Of a stretch of 64,000 bases of DNA, positions 53,069 through 59,918 are shown in pieces (positions within the stretch are counted from its first letter, which is position 1; each line of letters opens with the position of its first letter). The DNA comes from Risungbinella massiliensis (GTDB lineage Bacteria > Bacillota > Bacilli > Thermoactinomycetales > Thermoactinomycetaceae): NCBI RefSeq assembly GCF_000942395.1, contig NZ_LN812102.1, positions 93,358-157,357 on the forward strand, read 5' to 3'. The position numbers and the translations under genes were made by a program. The notes below the pieces were generated by a model. The model had not been told where the DNA came from and made no database searches. It was given only the letters and a program-made list of their open reading frames with translations.

Positions 53069-56000
53069 CTATTGTTGGAAATAGGAGCGAACCAACTCAT
53101 CCATTCGCCGATACATCCGTTGACCAATTCGCTGCCTAGAAAAAGCAGGGAAAAGAGTCCTTCTTGCATCTATCCCTTTTTTCTTTGCTTCTTTTGGATG
53201 ATCGAAAACATATCTCATTAGCTGCTTCAGATGGTCCACACTTGGATTTGCCCATCTGTGCCCATGAAAATGAGCTGGCATCTGTTCAGGATCTACTGGA
53301 ACTAGGTTTTCTACATCTAAGAGATAACTATTTTGATCGTTCATAAATGCCATCTGCCCACTCCACTTCGTTCCGATCGTCGGGAGTTGCATTGCCATCG
53401 CTTCCATGTAAGGACGTCCCCAACCTTCTCCTCTAGAGGGAAGAACAAAGCAATCTACCGAAGCGTAGAGGCGAATTAATTCTTCTTCTGTTAAGTTCTC
53501 CTGAATAATTTGAACATGTGGAACTTGGGCGAGACCCATTTGTCTCGATAACTCTTTAATCTCCCGATAAGGATTAATTCCCGGTTCATTAATTTTCGTT
53601 ATTTTTAAAATGAGAGATACCTCATTTTTATAATGGAACTCTTCAAAATATGCTTTTAACAGAACGTCCCAACCCTTACGAACACTCCAATCGAAAACCG
53701 ATAGAAACTTAAAAGAATGTTGATTTGGCATAGCGATTGATTGTACTTTTTCTGGGTCATATACCCTTTCATCCAAAGTGCCAGGCATCAGATAGATACG
53801 TTTCGGATCAATTCCAGCATTGGCGAAAGTCTCTCGATTAAATTCGGAAGGAACCCAAACTTCTGTCATCTCATTTAAATTTTTCACCCATTCCGGTGGT
53901 AACGAGTCTGTCTCAAACATCGTTCTTCCAATGGAGATTGGAGCAACCGGATAGGAAATCAGGTTTGCGGGAGCTGCTTGATAATGGATAAGTGGTTGAT
54001 TTATTGATTGATTCTGGAGTGAAGTTAAGTATGTTTGTAATTCACTTGGATACTCATAGGAGTCAGAACCGTAAATTGGTTGGAGCTTAATCCGGACAGG
54101 AAAAGGTCGAATCCCCTCCAAAAAATACTTTTGCTCTTCTGCGTATCCAGTTGGATTAAACAAGGGGGATTGCCATAACATTTCGTAATGGACTTTTTCC
54201 AAAATAAGATAAAAAGATCGTGATGAATCCATTGTGTGCGACTCCTTAACCTTCCAATTGGCTATCTTAGCCATCATCTCTACCATGTTACGAAGGGAGG
54301 AGGGATCTGGGATACTATTGTCATCTTCTAATAGGAAAAGGAGTTTACCCGTTTGAGTGACAAGAGAATACGTTTGTTTCAAAAGCTCCAACAGATCATA
54401 GGTAGAGGAAGGACTCTCTTTTATTTGAATCAGTATCCCTTCCCATAATCCTTTGGTTGAGACGGAGAGATTCCCGTTCGTTTTGCCATTCCATTGTATC
54501 TGTAGTATTCGGTCTCCCTTAACAAAATAAGACTCCCATCGCTGTTGTCTCTGCTTTATTCGTTCCAAATCATCTTGTAGAGGATAGAGGGGCGACACTT
54601 TCCAATAGATAGTAGTTGGTTTGATTCCTATGGAAGCAATCGAGATGGAAGGAGCTTCTTGTATTGATTCAACTTTTTGCTGTATACGTTCCTTATTTTT
54701 TTCCAGATCGTTTTGTAGCAAAGTTGGATTACTTGTATAAGTAACGGCTTTTTCTAACATCTCCTCAGCTTTAATTAAGTTGTTTTGTTCCGAATAACAG
54801 TTTCCTAAACGATGATATAAAGTAGCTAGCTGTTCTTTGGTTTTCGCAATACCCTCTTGAAGAGAAAAAATTTCTTGCATTTGAATAGAGGGGTTCAATT
54901 CACTTGCTTTTTGAAAGGATTGAACAGCTGTCTGGTAAACCTGTATTTGAATATAGCAAGTCCCTAATAAACTCCAAATCTCAGCTTGAAATGATTTGGA
55001 TTCCTGATCCATAGAACGAGAGACATAGACTAAATGTTGGATGGCTTCAACATAGCGCTTGCTACCCATCAGTAGTTTAGCTAGATGGTAATGTGCTGCA
55101 ATGGTTTGAGGGTAAATTTGTAAAACATTCTTCAGGATCTCCTGGGCTTCTTCTAATCTCCCAAATCGCTCTGCTTCATTTGCATTGAGTAGCTCCATAC
55201 AAACAATTTCGTGATCTCCCATCTTGTTTGGAGCCGTCTTAAATAGTAACTCCTTGACAGCAACTGTAATATGCTCTCCTGTCTGTTTCCATGTGAAAGA
55301 AGACAAGATTTTTTTACTGGCGAGCTTGCCTTTCTTATCTAATTCGTTCCGATTTTCATAAACATATCTCATCATCTTTTGTAATTTGGCTTGCTCTATA
55401 TGCAACCACCAAGGATTTTGTATCAATTTGTGTCCATCTATTTCGTCTGTTTCTAATATTTCTTCTTTTGCGGAAAGAAAAAAAGCAGTCTCTTCATCGC
55501 AAAAATCTTGGCTGGGCCCTTTATTCGGTACAATGGCAGGTGTCCCACAAGCCATTGCTTCAATAATAGGAAGACCAAATCCCTCGCCTCGATAAGGATG
55601 TACGAGACAGTCACATGCACGATATAAGCTGGCAAGTTCTTGTTCAGATAAATGGTCATCCATGTACTCGATGCGAGGGATTCCTTCTTGTTTTGTCAGA
55701 GAGTAGATTTTTTCTGCCATGGAAGAATCTTTATAAAAAGAATTACTGCCAGAGTCTTTAATCACCAAACAAACATCTTCATCTGCAGAAAACTCCTCCA
55801 AATAGGCAGCGAGGAGCAGATCGATCCCTTTTCGCGGGATAGTTCCTCCTACAAAAAGAAAATGAAAAAAGGAGGGACGTTGCAAAAGAAAAGGCTCCAC
55901 TTGATTATGATAAATCTTTTCGTCGACTCCAAGCGGTATGACTCGGATCTTATGTTCTGGGATTCCACAGCGGACATAATTTTCCTTGTTGTAATGGCTA

Positions 56001-56323
56001 TAAACCCATATCTCATCCGTCCAAAACTTCATAGGCATCAGCCAAGATTTCGGAACCGCCCCGAACTCCCAGGGTTGCATTGTAACCCAATACTTACTCT
56101 TAGGAGACTTCCAATGTGGAGGCCATTGATGATATATCGAAATATCATGTATCGTTGTTCCTTCTGATAAAGCAGTATGGTTTGTTTGATCTGTGTTAAT
56201 GGAGAGTAGCTCAATCTCAATTTTATTTTGTAGTTGTTTTCGAATATTGCGATTCACTTTACCAAAGCTGTGGTTTTCTGAAAAAGAACCTTTCCAACAA
56301 ATGGAGATTTGCTCGTTAGGCAC
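53069..56323 (-). CDS. Large bifunctional GT4-TPR-GT4 glycosyltransferase
   Basis: A 1084-residue protein. Residues about 1-370 are a GT-B glycosyltransferase of family GT4 (FVGGTIPRKGIDLL; YRGEGFGLPIIEAMACGTP). Residues about 375-560 are helical TPR-like repeats (AAHYHLAKLLMGSKRYVEAI; LYHRLGNCYSEQNNLIKAEE). The C-terminal about 350 residues are a second GT4 domain (SVFDWSVRKGWDVLLKAYF; SRGEGWGRPYMEAMAMQLP). No membrane anchor is visible. TPR-fused transferases often recognise protein acceptors. It is first in the minus-strand operon. Confidence 0.88.
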   Translation of the reverse strand: MPNEQISICWKGSFSENHSFGKVNRNIRKQLQNKIEIELLSINTDQTNHTALSEGTTIHDISIYHQWPPHWKSPKSKYWVTMQPWEFGAVPKSWLMPMKFWTDEIWVYSHYNKENYVRCGIPEHKIRVIPLGVDEKIYHNQVEPFLLQRPSFFHFLFVGGTIPRKGIDLLLAAYLEEFSADEDVCLVIKDSGSNSFYKDSSMAEKIYSLTKQEGIPRIEYMDDHLSEQELASLYRACDCLVHPYRGEGFGLPIIEAMACGTPAIVPNKGPSQDFCDEETAFFLSAKEEILETDEIDGHKLIQNPWWLHIEQAKLQKMMRYVYENRNELDKKGKLASKKILSSFTWKQTGEHITVAVKELLFKTAPNKMGDHEIVCMELLNANEAERFGRLEEAQEILKNVLQIYPQTIAAHYHLAKLLMGSKRYVEAIQHLVYVSRSMDQESKSFQAEIWSLLGTCYIQIQVYQTAVQSFQKASELNPSIQMQEIFSLQEGIAKTKEQLATLYHRLGNCYSEQNNLIKAEEMLEKAVTYTSNPTLLQNDLEKNKERIQQKVESIQEAPSISIASIGIKPTTIYWKVSPLYPLQDDLERIKQRQQRWESYFVKGDRILQIQWNGKTNGNLSVSTKGLWEGILIQIKESPSSTYDLLELLKQTYSLVTQTGKLLFLLEDDNSIPDPSSLRNMVEMMAKIANWKVKESHTMDSSRSFYLILEKVHYEMLWQSPLFNPTGYAEEQKYFLEGIRPFPVRIKLQPIYGSDSYEYPSELQTYLTSLQNQSINQPLIHYQAAPANLISYPVAPISIGRTMFETDSLPPEWVKNLNEMTEVWVPSEFNRETFANAGIDPKRIYLMPGTLDERVYDPEKVQSIAMPNQHSFKFLSVFDWSVRKGWDVLLKAYFEEFHYKNEVSLILKITKINEPGINPYREIKELSRQMGLAQVPHVQIIQENLTEEELIRLYASVDCFVLPSRGEGWGRPYMEAMAMQLPTIGTKWSGQMAFMNDQNSYLLDVENLVPVDPEQMPAHFHGHRWANPSVDHLKQLMRYVFDHPKEAKKKGIDARRTLFPAFSRQRIGQRMYRRMDELVRSYFQQ

Positions 56324-56412
56324 GGCTCACACCTCCCTAGTTATCTGCATCATATTCATGGTGAAAAAAGTCGTGATAAATGACTAGGAAAAATTCTAAG
56401 GAGGAAGATATC

Positions 56413-57630
56413 GTGATTTCTTTTAAGCAATTATCCCTTTGCATGATTGTAAAAGACGAGGAAGAGACACTTGCCTCATGTTTAGAAAGCGTAAAGTACA
56501 TTGTGGATGAAATCATTTTAGTGGATACCGGTTCGACCGATCGAACGAAGGAGATAGCTCAAAATTACGGAGCAAACATTTATGACTTCCCATGGACGGA
56601 TGACTTTTCTGCTGCACGAAACTACGGGATTCAAAAAGCGCAGGGGGATTGGATCTTATGGCTAGATGCAGACGAGAAGGTAGAAGTCAAAGATGCGGCC
56701 ATGTTACGTGATATATTGTATTGTTCGAATTATGATTTATTGGCAGTCAATCTAATCAACTTTATTGGTGAAAAGGAAGACAAAAGTCACTTTTATCAGA
56801 TTGCACATCATCGACTATTTCGTAACCATATGGGGTTTTGCTTTGAGAATAGAATTCATGAAACGCTTAATATAACAAATGTTCTTTCGGAAACAGATCA
56901 GAAAAAAAGGGTAGGGATTGTACCAATTCGTGTGTACCACACTGGATACCTACAAACGTCAGTAGAGAAAAAAGGGAAATTTGAACGAAATCTCACTTTG
57001 TTAAAGCGTGAACTAGGGGAAAAGGAACATAGTCCTTGGATTCACTACCACATTGCATCTGAGTATTACCGCGTCCAAGAGTATGCTAAAGCTTTTCAAC
57101 ACGTTAATCAGTCCATTCGTGACTTTTTAACAGCCAAATCGACACCACCAGCTCTTTTATACAAGCTAAAATACTCTATTATGCTCAGTCTCGGGAGTAT
57201 AGAGGGAGCATGGCCTAGCATTCGCTTAGCAGTATCGTTATATCCTGATTATGTAGATCTGCACTTCTATATGGGATATATCTTGCTAGCTCGTGGAGAA
57301 TATAAAGAAGCACTAGCATCATTCCAAAAATGCCTAGAGATAGGGGAAGGTAACTTAGAATACCTTTGTTTATATGGTTTGGGGAGCTATCAAGCGATGT
57401 ACTACTGTGGTCTTTGTCATCAAAAGTTAGGAGAACCAAGCGAGGCAATTAAATGCTTTCTCCAAACGGTTGTGGTATCACCAAATTTTCAGGATGCGAG
57501 AAAAGCTCTTCGGATCTGCTTAAAAAACCAGGGATTCACTCTAGACTCTTTCTTGGATCAATACTATTCAAACGAGGATGCTCAAAAATATCAAAAGTTA
57601 ATATCTGATACAGACAAAAATAAAAGTTGA
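56413..57630 (+). CDS. GT2 glycosyltransferase with TPR domain (SunS-like)
   Basis: A 405-residue cytosolic protein. The N-terminal GT-A domain shows LSLCMIVKDEEETLASCLES, DEIILVDTGSTDRTKEIA and the metal-binding WILWLDADEKVE. The second half has TPR repeats (LHFYMGYILLARGEYKEALA; YYCGLCHQKLGEPSEAIKCF). The layout is that of SunS/ThuS peptide glycosyltransferases and of spore-surface GT2 enzymes. AAGGAGG 7 bases before GTG 56413 shows the start is internal to the longer frame. It is divergent from the GT4-TPR-GT4 gene. Confidence 0.88.
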   Translation: MISFKQLSLCMIVKDEEETLASCLESVKYIVDEIILVDTGSTDRTKEIAQNYGANIYDFPWTDDFSAARNYGIQKAQGDWILWLDADEKVEVKDAAMLRDILYCSNYDLLAVNLINFIGEKEDKSHFYQIAHHRLFRNHMGFCFENRIHETLNITNVLSETDQKKRVGIVPIRVYHTGYLQTSVEKKGKFERNLTLLKRELGEKEHSPWIHYHIASEYYRVQEYAKAFQHVNQSIRDFLTAKSTPPALLYKLKYSIMLSLGSIEGAWPSIRLAVSLYPDYVDLHFYMGYILLARGEYKEALASFQKCLEIGEGNLEYLCLYGLGSYQAMYYCGLCHQKLGEPSEAIKCFLQTVVVSPNFQDARKALRICLKNQGFTLDSFLDQYYSNEDAQKYQKLISDTDKNKS

Positions 57631-57633
57631 TAA

Positions 57634-57668
57634 AAACAGCTATTCATATTAGCTGTTTTTTTACTTTT
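57634..57668 (+). terminator. Terminator of the GT2-TPR gene
   Basis: AAAAACAGCTA and TAGCTGTTTTT pair around TTCATAT, continuing in T. It separates the glycosyltransferase from the small Ser/Thr-rich gene, which therefore needs its own promoter. Confidence 0.82.
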
Positions 57669-57760
57669 TGCCGTGCCCGTTACATAACTTTCTCCATATG
57701 ATGGAAAGTAACTTCACTTAACTGGAAAACTAAGCTCTTGGAACAAATGGAGGTGAAACG

Positions 57761-58054
57761 ATGGGTCCAGCAAATGTTTCAAAGTTTCGTTCGACTACTA
57801 CATCGGATTTACCTGATACTCATCCACAATCACTTGGCTCGATTGCGATAGAAGAATTATCGTTAGCCAATATTATGAATGCTGAGGAAGAGAAAATTCA
57901 ATTCATACTGGGAACTCTAACACCTACTAATACACCATTAACTCCATCTTCCATTACACTTTCCAATTTATTTTATACATCTTTAACTCCAACCATGGTC
58001 ACTCTTTCTAATATATGTACTATTCCTAGATCGATATATAGTAACTATAAGTAA
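57761..58054 (+). CDS. Small Ser/Thr-rich protein, candidate glycosylation acceptor
   Basis: A 97-residue protein with 18 or more Thr and many Ser. The middle LGSIAIEELSLANIMNAEEE with KIQFILGTL is a short helical module. The C-terminal half is a low-complexity run (TPTNTPLTPSSITLSNLF; LTPTMVTLSN). No signal peptide is visible. TGGAGGTG 8 bases before ATG is an excellent ribosome binding site. The IEEL...NAEEEKIQFILGTL module recalls small proteins I associate with glycosyltransferase loci in Bacillales; no database check was possible. Confidence 0.65.
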   Translation: MGPANVSKFRSTTTSDLPDTHPQSLGSIAIEELSLANIMNAEEEKIQFILGTLTPTNTPLTPSSITLSNLFYTSLTPTMVTLSNICTIPRSIYSNYK

Positions 58055-58170
58055 ACAATCAGCAGATTTAAGTAAAAGATAGCCTCGTTTATTATGGGGC
58101 TTATTATTAATGCCACCGTCTTATAAAACTATACAGTGGCAAATTCATTTTATTATGGTTGATAATTTGA

Positions 58171-58425
58171 TTATTGTATATCTACTGCATTTTGTAGAAC
58201 ATCGGTCGGGATTTGGATCTCATCTGGTAAAGTGTTTGCTTTTTTTTGAGGTGATGCGGTGATGAATTACAAATGACTCTCCATTTTTGACTGGATTTGT
58301 GATAGTTAGATTTTGGATACATTTGGTTGACTTTGAACTACAGGTTCTTCGTTCGCATACAACCAGACAGCAATAGAAAGGGAAGAAACAGTATGCCGAA
58401 GCAATGAATTTGAAATTTCTTCTTG
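58171..58425 (-). pseudogene. Possible decayed lipoprotein gene
   Basis: On the minus strand, KKKFQIHCFGILFLPFLLLS followed by GCMRTKNL reads like a lipoprotein signal peptide with lipobox LLSGC, but it stops at 58341. Other frames continue plausibly (VVQSQPNVSKI; ITNPVKNGESFVIHHRIT; LPDEIQIPTDVLQNAVDIQ, stop at 58171), so two or three frameshifts would restore one protein. No start codon is found. The remaining bases 58055-58170 and 58426-58517 hold nothing recognised. Confidence 0.4.
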
Positions 58426-58517
58426 GGAGCGCTACTTTACTGAATATTTAGATATATAAATACTGATCAATACACAATTATGTCATTGCCAAAAAGTAAG
58501 TTTTAGTTTATTCTTAA

Positions 58518-58537
58518 TTTGGTTAATTAATCGTCTA
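58518..58537 (+). repeat. 20-bp inverted repeat, left arm
   Basis: TTTGGTTAATTAATCGTCTA, exactly complementary to the right arm at 59148-59167. The arms enclose 610 bp containing one minus-strand gene. Confidence 0.9.
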
Positions 58538-58545
58538 ATAACCAA

Positions 58546-58584
58546 AAAAACCAGTCTCTTGGGGAACCGAGGACTGGTTTTTTA
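58546..58584. terminator. Terminator, usable in both directions
   Basis: AAACCAGTC and GACTGGTTT with inner CTTGG/CCGAG-type pairing, flanked by A- and T-runs. It ends the minus-strand 159-aa gene. Confidence 0.8.
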
Positions 58585-58587
58585 TGT

Positions 58588-59067
58588 TTAACCTTGTTTG
58601 CTCCTTTGATAATACTGAACGGACTGCTCACTAATCTGCCAGTTTCCGTCCGACTTTTTTCCTACTAACTCACCCTGGTCTAACAGATCTAATACCACTA
58701 GTTCATCACATGAACATATTTCCATTACCGCTTCCAAAGGGAGGGTATTATCCTCCAAAAAAGGCTCCACTTCATATTCTCCTTCTAATCCAAGAAAATC
58801 TTGTTTTTGTCCCAAACGATACCAAAAGTCCAAGACAGCTCTACCCAATGGACTGTTTTTCAACTCACTTGTGAGTCGGGAACTACCTTTCATCCAAGCG
58901 TTTGTTGGTTGTTGAAAAAATGTTTGAAACGATGTAAATGGTTCATTTTGTTGATATTTATGAAGACACTCCATATAAAATTGAAATTCCGACACCGTCA
59001 ATGACTCTAGATTAATAATTTTCCCTAAAATAGGAATGTGTATTTTTAACATAGTTAGATCGCTCAC
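58588..59067 (-). CDS. Hypothetical protein with a C-terminal HTH-like segment
   Basis: A 159-residue protein of no recognised family. The last 45 residues (VMEICSCDELVVLDLLDQGE, then NWQISEQSVQYYQRS) look like an excisionase/MerR-type winged helix in which a helix pair is followed by a strand and a final helix. The gene lies wholly between perfect 20-bp inverted repeats. GTG 59067 or ATG 59052 could be the start. Confidence 0.65.
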   Translation of the reverse strand: MSDLTMLKIHIPILGKIINLESLTVSEFQFYMECLHKYQQNEPFTSFQTFFQQPTNAWMKGSSRLTSELKNSPLGRAVLDFWYRLGQKQDFLGLEGEYEVEPFLEDNTLPLEAVMEICSCDELVVLDLLDQGELVGKKSDGNWQISEQSVQYYQRSKQG

Positions 59068-59147
59068 TTTCTAAAATATATATCTATTTTATTAATTCTT
59101 CGGTAATTTTGTAGATTTTGATATTAGAAATATCTTATACTCCTTAC

Positions 59148-59167
59148 TAGACGATTAATTAACCAAA
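59148..59167 (-). repeat. 20-bp inverted repeat, right arm
   Basis: TAGACGATTAATTAACCAAA, the exact reverse complement of 58518-58537. Its end overlaps the AAAGGAG ribosome binding site of the next gene. Confidence 0.9.
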
Positions 59168-59180
59168 GGAGTGAGTGAGA

Positions 59181-59792
59181 ATGTATGTAAAGGGCACGAT
59201 TACTTTGTCTGGTAATGGTGGAAAAAAGGTCCTTCCTAGCGAATTGGATAACTTGCTGGAAGTGGCTTGTAGCCATTTTAGCGGCTGCACGATCGAGTTT
59301 CATCAGGACAACATCACGGTTTTTGTTGGCTTGCAAGAGGGGGAAGATCTCATGAAGTTCCAAAAGATGAGAGAACAATTGGGCAACCCTCCAGCCAAGG
59401 TAGGAAAATTCAACGTGGAAACAGCAGACGTATTGGCGAAAGCAAAGAATACACAAACAGCTGGAAACATTGTTATCTTCTTGCCGAAGTATAACAATGT
59501 TGGAGAACTTTTCTCCAATCAAGTCTACCAAGACATCCTAGAATTTATAAAGAAAGAATGCAAGCTTGTTCCATCCATTGGAACTGAAAAAACAATCGGA
59601 GCTTGGATGGATGAGGGTGTTATCTATTATGATGAACACCAAAAAGTGTCGATCTCCAATACTAGCGATTATAGCACAATCGAAAAAATCGCGAAGTATG
59701 CTGGCGAGAAGTTGAATCAACTCGCGATGTTTGTCGATTACGGAGATACTTTCTCCATAATCGACACTGATCCTGTCCCTTACCAGGGATAG
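59181..59792 (+). CDS. Hypothetical protein
   Basis: A 203-residue soluble protein without recognised domain. It has an alternating strand/helix pattern (GCTIEFHQDNITVFVGLQEG; NIVIFLPKYNNVGELFSNQV) and no signal or TM segment. AAAGGAG 9 bases upstream supports ATG 59181. Its leader contains one arm of the 20-bp inverted repeat, so anything that moves or inverts the preceding segment would affect its promoter. Confidence 0.7.
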   Translation: MYVKGTITLSGNGGKKVLPSELDNLLEVACSHFSGCTIEFHQDNITVFVGLQEGEDLMKFQKMREQLGNPPAKVGKFNVETADVLAKAKNTQTAGNIVIFLPKYNNVGELFSNQVYQDILEFIKKECKLVPSIGTEKTIGAWMDEGVIYYDEHQKVSISNTSDYSTIEKIAKYAGEKLNQLAMFVDYGDTFSIIDTDPVPYQG

Positions 59793-59863
59793 ACTCCCTG
59801 GTAAGACAACTTTTATCCACTCACTCCGATCATTTATACATAGAGTCAATCAAATCTTTATGT

Positions 59864-59902
59864 ATAAGGACTCCACTATCATTCGTGGAGTCCTTTTGAT
59901 GT
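59864..59902. terminator. Bidirectional terminator
   Basis: AAGGACTCCAC and GTGGAGTCCTT pair around TATCATTC with T after and A-rich sequence before. It separates two convergent genes. Confidence 0.82.
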
Positions 59903-59918
59903 ATATATGAACATCAAA

